The notes under the pieces were generated by a model. That model had not been told where the DNA came from, did not search any database, and saw only the letters and a program-made list of their open reading frames with translations. A program made the position numbers and the translations under genes. A DNA stretch of 64,000 nt from Chitinimonas taiwanensis DSM 18899. Its GTDB lineage: Bacteria; Pseudomonadota; Gammaproteobacteria; Burkholderiales; Chitinimonadaceae. Below are positions 42,802-52,168 of this stretch, piece by piece (the first letter of the stretch is position 1; each line of letters opens with the position of its first letter). Location of the stretch: contig NZ_FPKR01000005.1 in assembly GCF_900119825.1 (NCBI RefSeq), positions 186,001 to 250,000 of the forward strand, written 5' to 3'.

Positions 42802-44508
42802 TCAAATGATGAAATCGCTGTTTTCTCCAGCTTTCAGTGCCTGCATTGCGGCATGGGTGGACAGGTGCACAGCACCCGACAGCTCATCCAGAAAACCGCT
42901 TTGCTTGAGTTGGTCCATGACCGGGCCTTTCACCACGGCCAGGTGCAGCTGCACACCCTGTTCACGCAGGCCACGATTGAGTTCGCGCAGGCCCTGCAAG
43001 GCCGAGACATCGATGGCATTCACGGCAGAGAGTACCAGCAGCAGCTGGCGGGTGGCCGGGCGCTCGCGTAGCAGCGCCACCAGGGCCGCGCGCACGAAGC
43101 GGATATTGGCGAAGTACAGGCTCTCATCCACGCGCACCGCCAGGATATCCGGCTCGGTCACCGCCTCGTAGCGCAGGATATTGCGGTAATGCTCGGTGCC
43201 CGGCACGCGGCCGAGCACGGCCAGATGCGGCTGGCTGGTGCGCCAGATGAACAGCGCCAGCGACAGGCCCACGCCGAGCAAGATCGCGTCAACCACGCCC
43301 AGCAGCAGCACGCAGGCAGCCGTGGTCAGATAGACCAGTGCATCGCGGCGGTCGTAACGCCAGGCCAGCTTGAGCACGCTCAGATCGATCATCTGGCTGA
43401 CCGCGGTGACAATGGTGGCGGCCAGCACCGCCAGCGGCAGGCTGGCAAACAGCTCGGTAAAGCCCAATAGCAACAGCGCCATCCAGCCGGCCGCCAGCAC
43501 GCCAGCCAGCTGGGTGCGCGCGCCAGCCAGCTCATTGGCAGCCGAGCGCCCAAAGCTGGCCGAGACCGGGAAGCCGCCGGTCAGCCCGGCGGCGGTATTG
43601 GCCGCCCCGAGCGCGAATAGCTCGCGGTCGGGTTCCACCGTTTCGCGCCGTTTCAGCGCCAGCGATTGGGCCAGCGAGTAGCTGTCGACAAAGCCGACCA
43701 GGGCAATCGCCAGCACGGCCGGCCAGATCGCCTGCAGGCCGGCCAGGTCGATCAGCGGCCAGCTGAGCGGCGGCAGGCCGTTAGGCAGTGCACCCACCAC
43801 ACGCACCGGTAGCTGCCCAAGCTGCACGACCAGCCCGCCCAGTACGACCACCACAATGGGAAAAGCCTTGGCCGCCAGATCAGCCCGCGCGGCCGGCAGG
43901 CCAAGCCGCTGCAGCAACGGTCTGAGCCAGCGTTTGCCGACCAGCAGCAGAACCAAGGCGGCCGCCGACAGGGCCAGCGCACTCGGGTTGTAGCCGGGCA
44001 GCGCGTGCACGAGCGACACGGCGATCTGCCAGGCCGTGGCACCATGCGCGGTCAGGCCGAACAGCTGCGGCGACTGGCTGAGCACGATAAGCACGGCCGA
44101 GCCGGCCACGAAGCCGCCGACCACCGACTGGGACAGGAAGTTGGCCACGAAGCCAAAGCGCAGCCAGGCGAGCACAACGCGTAACAGCCCAGACAGCAGC
44201 GCCACCGCGCCGGCCAAGGCAATCCAGGCTGCGCTACCCGGCACGGCCAGTCCGGCCAGCGCCGTGGCGGTCATCAAGGACGGCAAGGCGGCCGGGCCGA
44301 CCGAGAGCGTGGCGCTGGAGCCGAACAAGGCATACACGAGAACCGGCGCAATGCTCGCATACAGGCCAGCCTGGGGCGGCAGACCGGCCAGCAGCGCATA
44401 GGCGAGGCCCTGCGGCACCAGCAACACCAGCAAGGTGGCGCTGGCGACCAGGTCATGGCTGAAATCAGCGCGCCGGTAATCGCGCAGCCAGACAGGCAGA
44501 TAGCTCAT
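42802..44508 (-). CDS. SulP-family anion transporter with STAS domain
   Basis: 568 residues: 10-14 membrane segments in the first 420 residues, beginning DFSHDLVASATLLVLLVPQGLAYALLAGLPPQAGLYAS (signature of SulP), then a cytoplasmic STAS domain (about 440-560, RVDESLYFANIRFVRAAL, LVLSAVNAIDVSAL). Imports sulfate, bicarbonate or another anion; in BigR-type operons the SulP member is thought to move sulfite or other sulfur anions across the membrane. Overlaps the ArsR regulator gene by 4 nt and is controlled with it. Start ATG 44508. Confidence 0.88.
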   Translation of the reverse strand: MSYLPVWLRDYRRADFSHDLVASATLLVLLVPQGLAYALLAGLPPQAGLYASIAPVLVYALFGSSATLSVGPAALPSLMTATALAGLAVPGSAAWIALAGAVALLSGLLRVVLAWLRFGFVANFLSQSVVGGFVAGSAVLIVLSQSPQLFGLTAHGATAWQIAVSLVHALPGYNPSALALSAAALVLLLVGKRWLRPLLQRLGLPAARADLAAKAFPIVVVVLGGLVVQLGQLPVRVVGALPNGLPPLSWPLIDLAGLQAIWPAVLAIALVGFVDSYSLAQSLALKRRETVEPDRELFALGAANTAAGLTGGFPVSASFGRSAANELAGARTQLAGVLAAGWMALLLLGFTELFASLPLAVLAATIVTAVSQMIDLSVLKLAWRYDRRDALVYLTTAACVLLLGVVDAILLGVGLSLALFIWRTSQPHLAVLGRVPGTEHYRNILRYEAVTEPDILAVRVDESLYFANIRFVRAALVALLRERPATRQLLLVLSAVNAIDVSALQGLRELNRGLREQGVQLHLAVVKGPVMDQLKQSGFLDELSGAVHLSTHAAMQALKAGENSDFII

Positions 44509-44849
44509 GCGCCACCCGGCTCGGCGCAGGCAGTGCTGGCCGGCTTGCAGTACAACTCGTACAGGGTGTTGATCACCGCCAGCGCTTCCGGGCTGGCGAT
44601 GCGGTAATGGACCTGCTTGCCGCTGCGGCGGGTTGCCACCATGCCGGCGCGGCGCAGCACGCCAAGCTGCTGCGACAAGGTAGGCTGGCGTATTGCCAGC
44701 GCGCTTTCCAGCTCACCCACATTGCATTCGCGCTTGGCAATCTGGCACAGCAGCAGCATGCGCTCGGGGTTGGACAGGACCTTCATCAGCTCGACCGCGC
44801 GGCCGGCGGATGCGCGCAGCGCATCGATATCATCAGGTAGTGCGGACAT
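44505..44849 (-). CDS. BigR/SqrR-like ArsR-family repressor
   Basis: 114 residues from ATG 44849. Winged helix-turn-helix: LSNPERMLLLCQIAKRECNVGELESALAIRQPTLSQQLGVLRRAGMV. Cys35, Cys42, Cys101 and Cys108 are present; in BigR/SqrR a Cys pair near positions 42 and 108 forms a polysulfide bridge when sulfide or polysulfide is sensed, and the positions here fit. No classical ArsR metal motif. Expected to release DNA under sulfide stress and switch on the SulP gene and the divergent hydrolase. The ORF extends upstream to 44870, but ATG 44849 has the better ribosome site (GGAGCACCCC). Confidence 0.85.
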   Translation of the reverse strand: MSALPDDIDALRASAGRAVELMKVLSNPERMLLLCQIAKRECNVGELESALAIRQPTLSQQLGVLRRAGMVATRRSGKQVHYRIASPEALAVINTLYELYCKPASTACAEPGGA

Positions 44850-44909
44850 GGGGTGCTCCTTTGCCAACACTTTACCAAGCCATAGATTATTTTCATCATT
44901 TTATTGACT

Positions 44910-44920
44910 GATAAATTATC
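44910..44920. promoter_or_regulatory. Candidate operator between bigR-like gene and the hydrolase
   Basis: A perfect 5-1-5 palindrome, GATAAATTATC, in the AT-rich divergent region (44871-44953). It lies 34 nt before the hydrolase start and 61 nt from the regulator start. Type of site and binding regulator are inferred from position. Confidence 0.5.
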
Positions 44921-44953
44921 CAGCGCTAGCGTGCAGCGCTCACGGAGACTTGC

Positions 44954-45814
44954 ATGCCAGCCCAGATCGAAGCGTTTTACGACCCCAGTACCGGCACCAT
45001 CAGCTATGTGATCTACGAGGCGCGCGGCGGCAAGGCCGCCCTGCTTGACCCGGTGCTCGACTACGACCCGAAGTCCGGCCGCACCAGCCACGGCAATGCG
45101 CAGCGCCTGCTCGACTTCGTGCGTGCCCAGGCGCTGCAAGTGGAGTGGATATTGGAAACCCATGCGCATGCCGATCATCTGTCGGCGGCCGCCTGGCTCA
45201 AGCAGCAGCTGGGCGGGCGCACTGCCATCGGCGCGCGCATCGGCCAGGTGCAGCAGGTGTTCAAGCAGCTGTTCCATCTGGAAGCCGATTTCGCCTGCGA
45301 TGGGCGCCAGTTCGACCATCTGTTCGAAGATGACGAATGCTTCCAGATCGGCAGCCTGACGGCCCGCGCGCTGGCCGTGCCCGGCCACACCCCGGCCGAC
45401 CTCGCCTATCAGATCGAGGACGCGGTCTTTGTCGGCGACACGCTCTTCATGCCCGATGTGGGCTCGGCACGCTGCGACTTCCCAGGCGGCAATGCCGCCA
45501 CCCTGTACCGCTCGGTGCAGCGTCTGCTGGCGCTGCCGCCAGCCACCCGCCTGTTCATGTGCCACGACTACCCGCCGGCCAGCCGTGCTCCGGCCTGGCA
45601 GAGCACGGTGGCCGAACAGCGCGCCAGCAATATCCACCTGCATGATGGCGTAGACGAGGCAAGCTTCGTGGCCATGCGCGAGGCACGCGACCGCGGCCTG
45701 GGCATGCCGGTGCTGATCCTGCCGGCCATCCAGATCAATATCCGCGCCGGCGCGCTGCCGCCGGCCGATAGCAATGGCGTGCACTATCTGCGCATTCCGC
45801 TTAACCAGCTTTAG
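44954..45814 (+). CDS. Persulfide-dioxygenase-like MBL-fold hydrolase (Blh type)
   Basis: 286 residues. Metal-binding motif ETHAHADHLSAA (residues near 58-68), later VPGHTPAD and VFVGDTLFMPDVG, and MCHDYPP with the terminal His. Closest in memory to Blh, the hydrolase of the bigR operon, and to ETHE1-type persulfide dioxygenases that use iron to turn glutathione persulfide into sulfite. Together with the SulP transporter it would detoxify sulfide. Divergent from the BigR-like gene, with a palindrome between them. An alternative role as a generic glyoxalase-like hydrolase cannot be excluded, but context favours sulfur. Confidence 0.85.
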   Translation: MPAQIEAFYDPSTGTISYVIYEARGGKAALLDPVLDYDPKSGRTSHGNAQRLLDFVRAQALQVEWILETHAHADHLSAAAWLKQQLGGRTAIGARIGQVQQVFKQLFHLEADFACDGRQFDHLFEDDECFQIGSLTARALAVPGHTPADLAYQIEDAVFVGDTLFMPDVGSARCDFPGGNAATLYRSVQRLLALPPATRLFMCHDYPPASRAPAWQSTVAEQRASNIHLHDGVDEASFVAMREARDRGLGMPVLILPAIQINIRAGALPPADSNGVHYLRIPLNQL

Positions 45815-45889
45815 GGAAGCGCTGCAAAAGGTGGAAACCTGAAGCTTCAGTTCACCACCCGGCAAAGCCGGGCGCTTAGGCCTGCGGCA

Positions 45890-47152
45890 TCAGCGCAGAT
45901 ACAGCAGGCCAAGCAAGGCCAGCGCCACCAGCACCGAGGCCAGCATGGGCGGCAAGACCCGTCGCCCGAAGGCGGCGCCGCCCAGGCTAAAGGCGAGCGT
46001 GAGCTTGAAGGCAGTATTGGCCAGCAGGGCCAGCACGATGGCGGTCAGCGCCAGCTGGGCCGATAGCGTCTGCTGTGCATACATTTGCAGGCTGGACAGC
46101 GTGATCGCATCCACATCGGTCAGACCGCTGGCCAGCGCCACCAGATAGAGCCCTCCCCGCCCGGCGATATCGGTCAGCCAGGCTGCCGCCAGCAGCACCA
46201 CGCTATACAGCGCGGCAAAACCGAGTGCCTGGCGCAGCTCAGTCGGGTTGCGACCGCTGGGCAAGACCACCTGCTCGTCACCACTGCGCAAGAGCGGCCA
46301 GGCCGCCAAGAGGCCGGCCAGCAAACCACCGCCCATCAGCACAGCCAGATCGCGCGCGAGGCTGGGCGCGGCTATCGCCCCCACCAGGGCCAGGCGCGCC
46401 AGAACAGTCAGATTGGCCAGCACCACCACCGTGGCACGGAAGGTGGCCGCCCCACCCTGCGCACGTGCCTCGCGCGCGTGCAGCATGGTGGTGGCGGTGC
46501 TCGACACCAGCCCGCCCAGCACGCCGGCGATGCGCGCACCCAGCTGGCTGCCCAGGCTGCGCAGTAGCAGATAGCCGGCCAGGCCCACGCCCGAAATCAG
46601 CACCACCATCAACCAGGTGCGATAAGGGTTGAAGGCCGCATACGGGCCGTACTGGCGGTCGGGCAGGATGGGCAGGATGACCAGGCTCAGCACACAGAAC
46701 TGCAGTATCGAGCGCACCTCCTCGGCACTGAAGCGGCGCGCGAAACCGGCCAGCTCAGTCTTGAAGTGCAGCAGCACCACGCTGGCGATGGCCAGCATCA
46801 CCGCCAGCGTGCGCTCGCCCAGCCAGCACAGCACGCCCAGACCAAAGCAGAGCAGCAGCGCCACTTCGGTGGTGGTGCCCGGATCGGCCTGGGCGCTGCC
46901 GCGTACACGATAGGCATTGATGATGGCCGCCGCCACGGCCAACCAGGCGGCCACCACCAGCCAGGGGTTGGCCAAGCGCTCGGCCAGCAGCGCGCTCAGC
47001 GTGCCGAGCATGGCGGTTAGCGCAAAGGTACGTACGCCGGCCAGCGCGGCCGGGCTGCGCTCGCGCTCCAAGCCGAGCAGAAAGCCGAGCGCCAGGCTGG
47101 TGGCAAAGGCGCTCAAGGCCTCCAGTGGCAGATGGGTGGGCAGCCAGTTCAT
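45890..47152 (-). CDS. MgtC/DUF4010 membrane protein
   Basis: 420 residues, about 12 hydrophobic segments. The N-terminus LALGFLLGLERERSPAALAGVRTFAL is the MgtC signature (conserved Gly-Leu-Glu-Arg and Arg-Thr), followed by a DUF4010 region with RRFSAEEVRSILQFCVLSLVILPILPDRQYGP. Function of this fusion is unknown; members have been tied to Mg2+ limitation or metal resistance. It follows the second ArsR regulator by 63 nt on the same strand, so both are probably co-transcribed. Confidence 0.82.
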   Translation of the reverse strand: MNWLPTHLPLEALSAFATSLALGFLLGLERERSPAALAGVRTFALTAMLGTLSALLAERLANPWLVVAAWLAVAAAIINAYRVRGSAQADPGTTTEVALLLCFGLGVLCWLGERTLAVMLAIASVVLLHFKTELAGFARRFSAEEVRSILQFCVLSLVILPILPDRQYGPYAAFNPYRTWLMVVLISGVGLAGYLLLRSLGSQLGARIAGVLGGLVSSTATTMLHAREARAQGGAATFRATVVVLANLTVLARLALVGAIAAPSLARDLAVLMGGGLLAGLLAAWPLLRSGDEQVVLPSGRNPTELRQALGFAALYSVVLLAAAWLTDIAGRGGLYLVALASGLTDVDAITLSSLQMYAQQTLSAQLALTAIVLALLANTAFKLTLAFSLGGAAFGRRVLPPMLASVLVALALLGLLYLR

Positions 47153-47215
47153 GCAGGCATCCTGTAACCGTGGGGCAGCGCCGCGCCAGCCGCATGTCGG
47201 GCTGGCGCGCGCACA

Positions 47216-47569
47216 CTATTCGAAAGCCGAGGCCTGCGCCTCGAAGCGGCGCGCGATGCTGCCGCAGACCAGATCACACAGCGCATAGATATTCGCGTCG
47301 GCAATCCGGTAGTAGACGCTGGTGCCGCGCCCCTCGCGCACCACCATGCCGTTCTTGGCCAGCAGGGCCAGGTGGCGCGAGATATTCGCCGTGGTCGAGC
47401 CGCACAGCTGGGCGATCTCGCCCACATTGTGTTCACGCTCGCGCAGCAGATTCAGGATGCGCAGCCGATTCGGCTCGGCCAGGGCCTGAAAGTAATGCGC
47501 CACCTGCTCGAGCGCCTGATCGGACAAACCTTCCATAGCCTTGCATGCCTTGATTGTCGGGATGCGCAT
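47216..47569 (-). CDS. Second ArsR-family repressor
   Basis: 117 residues from ATG 47569 (extended frame to 47611 has no clear ribosome site). The helix-turn-helix is LAEPNRLRILNLLREREHNVGEIAQLCGSTTANISRHLALLAKNGMVV, then the wing REGRGTSVYYRIA. Cys residues at KACKAM (near 9), QLCGS (near 56) and ALCDLVC (near 98-102) could sense metal or reactive sulfur. It looks related to YgaV-type regulators, hedged. It sits in front of the MgtC/DUF4010 gene and opposite an RND efflux operon, whose shared promoter region contains a strong palindrome. Confidence 0.82.
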   Translation of the reverse strand: MRIPTIKACKAMEGLSDQALEQVAHYFQALAEPNRLRILNLLREREHNVGEIAQLCGSTTANISRHLALLAKNGMVVREGRGTSVYYRIADANIYALCDLVCGSIARRFEAQASAFE

Positions 47570-47618
47570 GATGATGCCTTGTCGGGCAGGGCTTGCCCAT
47601 TGAATTTGCATGATTGAC

Positions 47619-47640
47619 TATTTGCATAATTACGCAAATA
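47619..47640. promoter_or_regulatory. Near-perfect palindromic operator between ArsR and RND genes
   Basis: TATTTGC (47619-47625) and GCAAATA (47634-47640) are perfect mirror arms; the centre ATAATTAC contains TAATTA, so 20 of 22 bases are in mirror symmetry. Located 50 nt from each divergent start codon, which fits an ArsR-family operator. Confidence 0.6.
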
Positions 47641-47689
47641 ATAAATTGAAATCACTGAGCCGTCTGCCCTTTTCTTGCCGGAGTCCATC

Positions 47690-48721
47690 GTGCCCCTGAC
47701 GCGTCTGATCAATCTACCCGCCCTGCTGATCGCCAGCCTCTGCCTGGTCAGCCAGGCCGCGCCGCTACGCAGCGCACCGGTACGCGCCGATGGGGCGGCT
47801 GGCCAGCTGGTGGCGGAAGGCGTGGTGGAAGCGCTGCGACATAGCGTGCTAGCCGCCCAGGTGGCTGGCGTGGTCAGCCAGCTGCCAGTCAAGGCCGGCG
47901 ACACCGTGCAAGCCGGCCAGCTGCTGGTGCGCATCGACGCACGCGCGGCTGAGCAGAACGCGGCTGCCAGTGGCGCCCAGGCCGAGGCGGCCCGTGCGGC
48001 ACTCGAGGTGGCGCAGAAGGACTACGAGCGCCAAAGGCAGCTGTTCCACAAACAGTTCATCAGTGCGGCCGCCATGGATTGGGCCGAGTCGCAGTTCAAG
48101 GCCGCACGCGCCCAGGCCCAGGCCCAGCTGGCCGCCGCCGGCGCGGCGCGCACCCAGTCCGGCTTCTATACCCTGAGCGCGCCCTATGCGGGTGTGATTG
48201 CCGACGTGCCCGCCAACCCGGGTGAGATGGCGCTGCCCGGCCGCACGCTGCTGACGCTGTATGACCCCAGCGCGCTGCGGGTCAGCATCAGCCTGCCGCA
48301 GAGCAGCCTGGCGAAGCTGGACCGCGCGGCGCCGGTGCGGATCGAATTCCCCGCCCTGCCCGCCGCACAGCGCTGGCAAACCGCCAGCGCACTGACCGTG
48401 TTGCCGACGGCCGACGCGCTGACCCAGACCGTGCAGCTGCGCCTTGCGCTGCCCCGCAGCGCGCAGCTGAGCCCCGGGCTGTTTGCGCGCGCCTGGCTAA
48501 GCAGCAGCGCCAGCGGCGGAACGCGCCTGTATCTGCCGAGCAGCGCGCTGTTCCGGCGCGGCGATATGCAGCTCGTCTATGTGCTGGATGCGCAGGGCAA
48601 GCCACAGCTGCGCCAGGTCAAGCCCGGCCCCAGCCTGGGGGTGGAAACCGAAATCCTGGCCGGCCTGCGCCAGGGCGAGCGCGTGGCGCTCGACCCGCTG
48701 GCCGCGGCCCAGGTCCGTTAA
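47690..48721 (+). CDS. RND efflux periplasmic adaptor subunit
   Basis: 343 residues from GTG 47690, with CCGGAG at 47676-47681; the longer frame from TTG 47675 includes the ribosome site itself. N-terminal hydrophobic signal (LLIASLCLVSQAAP). Lipoyl-like halves: EALRHSVLAAQVAGVVSQLPVKAGDTVQAGQLLVRID and YAGVIADVPANPGEMALPG, joined by a helical hairpin, the fold of RND adaptors. It contains no lipobox. It is followed after 9 nt by the pump and should bridge it to an outer-membrane channel encoded elsewhere. Divergent from the second ArsR gene. Confidence 0.88.
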   Translation: MPLTRLINLPALLIASLCLVSQAAPLRSAPVRADGAAGQLVAEGVVEALRHSVLAAQVAGVVSQLPVKAGDTVQAGQLLVRIDARAAEQNAAASGAQAEAARAALEVAQKDYERQRQLFHKQFISAAAMDWAESQFKAARAQAQAQLAAAGAARTQSGFYTLSAPYAGVIADVPANPGEMALPGRTLLTLYDPSALRVSISLPQSSLAKLDRAAPVRIEFPALPAAQRWQTASALTVLPTADALTQTVQLRLALPRSAQLSPGLFARAWLSSSASGGTRLYLPSSALFRRGDMQLVYVLDAQGKPQLRQVKPGPSLGVETEILAGLRQGERVALDPLAAAQVR

Positions 48722-48730
48722 GGAGGCCCC

Positions 48731-51700
48731 ATGTCGAATAGCCTGGGTTTCTCCGGCCGTATCGCCGCCTTCTTCCAGCAGGCGCGCATCACCCCGCTGC
48801 TGGCACTGCTGGCTTTCCTGCTCGGCGCCTTCGCCGTGCTGGTCACCCCGCGCGAGGAAGAGCCGCAGATTGATGTGACCATGGCCAATGTGCTGGTCCC
48901 CTTCCCCGGCGCGGGTGCCAAGGAGGTGGAGAACATGGTGGCCACGCCGGCCGAACAGGTGCTGAGCCAGATCGCCGATGTCGAGCATGTGATGTCGGTA
49001 TCGCGCCCTGGGCTTGCCGTGCTGACCGTGCAGTTCAAGGTCGGAGTGCCGCGCAGCGAGGCGCTGGTGCGCCTGCACGACACGTTGTCGGCCAACCGGG
49101 ACTGGCTGCCCGAGGGTCTGGGCGTTGGCCAGCCGCTGGTCAAGCCCAAGGGCATTGACGATGTGCCGATTGTCAGCCTGACCCTGTGGAGCCGTCAGGC
49201 CGACTATGACGCGCGCCAGCTCGAACAGGTGGCGCATAGCCTGGAGGCCGATATCAAGCGCGTGCGGGGCACGCGTGAGGTGGGCACGCTGGGCGGGCCA
49301 GGCCGAGCCATCCTGATCGCCGTCGACCCTGGCCGGCTGGCCGCCAGCGAGCTGACCCTGCTTGAGCTGCAGCAGACGCTGCAATCGGCCAATCTGGGCT
49401 TGCCCATCGGCGATATCGTCAGCGGCAACCGGACCGTGGCGATCGAGGCCGGCAGCTTCTTGCACGATGCGCGCGAGGTAGCCGAGCTGGTGGTCGGCGT
49501 GCGCCAGGGTCGACCAATCTTTCTGCAGGATGTCGCCAGCGTCAGCGATGGCGCGCTGCCGGCAGTGCGCACGGTCTGGCATAGCGAAGCTGGCGCCCAG
49601 GGCGGCCGCTACCCGGCCGTGACCCTGCAGATCAGCAAGCAGCCGGGCCAGAACGCGGTGGCGGTGGCCGATGCCGTGCTGGCGCGGGTGGCCGAGCTGC
49701 GCAATACGCTGATCCCGGCCGAGGTCGAAGTGGTGACCACGCGCAATTACGGCGCAACCGCCAACGACAAGGCACAGAAGCTGATTCAGAAGCTGCTGTT
49801 CGCCACCCTGTCGGTGGTGGCGCTGGTCTTCGTGGCGCTGGGGCGGCGCGAGGCGGCCATCGTCGGTCTGGCGGTGATCCTGACCCTGACCGTCACTCTG
49901 TTCGCCTCCTGGGCCTGGGGCTTCACCCTGAACCGGGTATCACTGTTCGCGCTGATCTTCTCGATCGGCATCCTGGTCGATGACGCCATCGTGGTGGTGG
50001 AGAATATCCATCGCCACCAGCAGCTGTTTCCCGGCAAACCCCTGGCCGAAATCATCCCCGCCGCGGTGGACGAGGTGGGCGGCCCGACCATTCTGGCCAC
50101 GCTGACCGTGATCGCCGCCCTGCTGCCAATGGCCTTCGTCAGCGGCCTGATGGGCCCGTATATGAGCCCGATCCCGATCAATGCCAGCATGGGCATGCTG
50201 CTTTCGCTGGCCATCGCCTTCGTGATCACCCCCTGGCTGGCCAGGCTGTGGAGGAAGGACAGCCATGCCGGCGCGCACGGGCAGCGCCCCAAGCTGGCGC
50301 CACTGTTCGAGCGCCTGTTCCGCCCCTTCCTGGATGCGCAGCGCGGCCAGCGCAACCGCTGGAAGCTGGCGATGGCCGTGGCCGGCCTGGTTGCCCTGTC
50401 GCTGGCGCTGCCGGTACTGGGCTGGGTGCAGCTGAAAATGCTGCCCTTCGACAATAAATCGGAATTCCAGGTGCTGGTGGACATGCCGGCCGGCACGCCG
50501 CTGGAAGAGACCACCGCCGTGCTGCAGGCGCTGGGCGAGCATTTACGCCAGGTGCCCGAGGTCAGTCATTTCCAGTCCTATGCCGGCACAGCCAGCCCGA
50601 TCAACTTCAATGGTCTGGTGCGTCAGTACTATCTGCGCGCCGGCGGCGAGCTCGGTGATATCCAGGTCAATCTGGTGGACAAGCAGCAGCGCAATGCACA
50701 AAGCCATGCCATCGTCACCCGCCTGCGCCCTGCCCTGCAGGCCATAGGCCGACGCTACGGCGCGAATGTGAAGCTGGTCGAGGTACCGCCCGGCCCGCCG
50801 GTGCTCTCGCCCATCGTGGCGGAAATCTATGGTCCGACCGATGCCGGCCGCCATCAGGTGGCCAAGGCGGTGCGCGCGGTGTTCGAGCGCAGCGCCGGCG
50901 TGGTGGATGTGGACGACAGCAGCAGCGCCGCAGCGCCACGTACCGTGCTGCTGGTGGATAGACGCAAGGCCGCGCTGCTGGGCATCTCTCAGCAGGCCAT
51001 CGTGGCCACCTTGCAGGCCGGCCTCGCCGGTAGCAGCGCCACCTATCTGCACGAGCAGCGCAGTCGGCCCGCGGCGGCCTTGCTGCGCCTGGCGGAAAGC
51101 CAGCATGGCAATCTGGATGCCCTGCTGCAGCTACGCGTCAAGCGTGCCGATGACAGCAGCGTGCCGCTAAGCGAGCTACTGATCCGCAGCGACAGCTTGC
51201 GCGAACAGGCGATTCATCATAAGGACGGCCTGCCGGTCCACTATGTGTTCGGGGATATGGCCGGCAAGATAGACAGCCCGCTGTATGGCATGTTCGCCAT
51301 GCGCGCGGCCATCGCCCAGATCAACCCACCGGGCGGCGGTCAGATCGAGGAATTCTTCATCCAGCAGCCGAGCGACCCTTACCGTGGCTTCAGCCTGAAG
51401 TGGGACGGTGAGTGGCAGATCACCTATGAGACCTTCCGCGATATGGGCGCCGCCTACGCGGTGGGCCTGGTACTCATCTATCTGCTGGTGGTCGCGCAGT
51501 TCGGCTCCTACCTGACACCGCTGATCATCATGGCGCCCATCCCGCTCACCCTGGTCGGCGTCATGCCTGGTCACGCCCTGCTCGGTGCCCAGTACACGGC
51601 CACCAGCATGATCGGCATGATCGCCCTGGCCGGCATCATCGTGCGCAATTCCATCCTGCTGGTCGATTTCATCCAGCTGCAGCTGCGCGAAGGCGTGCCG

Positions 51701-51934
51701 TTCAAAGAGGCCGTGCTCAACTCAGCCATCACCCGTGCCCAGCCGATTGCGCTGACCGGCCTCGCCGCCATGCTGGGCGCATTCTTCATCCTGGATGACC
51801 CGATCTTCAACGGCCTGGCCATCTCGCTGATCTTCGGCATCCTGGTGTCCACCCTGCTGACCCTGCTGCTGATCCCTCTCTTGTACTACGCGGCCTACCG
51901 CAAGCATTACCCGGCAAACCTGCCCAACAACTGA
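48731..51934 (+). CDS. RND efflux pump, inner-membrane transporter
   Basis: 1067 residues, the full size of an HAE1-type pump: first helix RITPLLALLAFLLGAFAVLV, porter domain, central helices (LFATLSVVALVFVALGRREAAIVGLAVILTLTVTLF; FALIFSIGILVDDAIVVVENIHRH with the conserved Asp-Asp of the proton relay), a second porter and the final helices ending LLLIPLLYYAAYRKHYP. Exports an unknown compound from the inner membrane to the periplasm or outside. Expected substrate not readable; metal or toxic organic compounds are possible given the ArsR control. AAGGAGG precedes ATG 48731. Confidence 0.92.
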   Translation: MSNSLGFSGRIAAFFQQARITPLLALLAFLLGAFAVLVTPREEEPQIDVTMANVLVPFPGAGAKEVENMVATPAEQVLSQIADVEHVMSVSRPGLAVLTVQFKVGVPRSEALVRLHDTLSANRDWLPEGLGVGQPLVKPKGIDDVPIVSLTLWSRQADYDARQLEQVAHSLEADIKRVRGTREVGTLGGPGRAILIAVDPGRLAASELTLLELQQTLQSANLGLPIGDIVSGNRTVAIEAGSFLHDAREVAELVVGVRQGRPIFLQDVASVSDGALPAVRTVWHSEAGAQGGRYPAVTLQISKQPGQNAVAVADAVLARVAELRNTLIPAEVEVVTTRNYGATANDKAQKLIQKLLFATLSVVALVFVALGRREAAIVGLAVILTLTVTLFASWAWGFTLNRVSLFALIFSIGILVDDAIVVVENIHRHQQLFPGKPLAEIIPAAVDEVGGPTILATLTVIAALLPMAFVSGLMGPYMSPIPINASMGMLLSLAIAFVITPWLARLWRKDSHAGAHGQRPKLAPLFERLFRPFLDAQRGQRNRWKLAMAVAGLVALSLALPVLGWVQLKMLPFDNKSEFQVLVDMPAGTPLEETTAVLQALGEHLRQVPEVSHFQSYAGTASPINFNGLVRQYYLRAGGELGDIQVNLVDKQQRNAQSHAIVTRLRPALQAIGRRYGANVKLVEVPPGPPVLSPIVAEIYGPTDAGRHQVAKAVRAVFERSAGVVDVDDSSSAAAPRTVLLVDRRKAALLGISQQAIVATLQAGLAGSSATYLHEQRSRPAAALLRLAESQHGNLDALLQLRVKRADDSSVPLSELLIRSDSLREQAIHHKDGLPVHYVFGDMAGKIDSPLYGMFAMRAAIAQINPPGGGQIEEFFIQQPSDPYRGFSLKWDGEWQITYETFRDMGAAYAVGLVLIYLLVVAQFGSYLTPLIIMAPIPLTLVGVMPGHALLGAQYTATSMIGMIALAGIIVRNSILLVDFIQLQLREGVPFKEAVLNSAITRAQPIALTGLAAMLGAFFILDDPIFNGLAISLIFGILVSTLLTLLLIPLLYYAAYRKHYPANLPNN

Positions 51935-51949
51935 TAAGGAGTCATCACC

Positions 51950-52159
51950 ATGAGTACCTGGCAAATCGTGCGCGTCGTCGCTGGCAGTTTCATTCTGCTC
52001 AGTCTGGCCCTGGGCATACCGGGCAGCCCGCTCTATGTTTCGCCATGGTGGCTGGCCTTCACCGCCTTCGTGGGCCTAAACCTGCTGCAAAGCGGCTTCA
52101 GCCGCTGGTGCCTGATGGAGACCTTGCTGCGCAAGCTTGGCTTCAAGCCCGGCTGCTGA
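51950..52159 (+). CDS. DUF2892 membrane protein
   Basis: 69 residues with two helices: VRVVAGSFILLSLALGIP and WWLAFTAFVGLNLLQSGFSRWCLMETLLRKLGFKPGC. The two Cys (RWC, PGC) and the paired hydrophobic helices are typical. Start ATG 51950 with AAGGAG 12 nt upstream. Directly follows the RND pump (15 nt), so it is part of that operon; function unknown, but this family is often adjacent to rhodanese, thioredoxin and sulfur-response genes, as also seen here. Confidence 0.82.
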   Translation: MSTWQIVRVVAGSFILLSLALGIPGSPLYVSPWWLAFTAFVGLNLLQSGFSRWCLMETLLRKLGFKPGC

Positions 52160-52168
52160 GGGGTGGGG

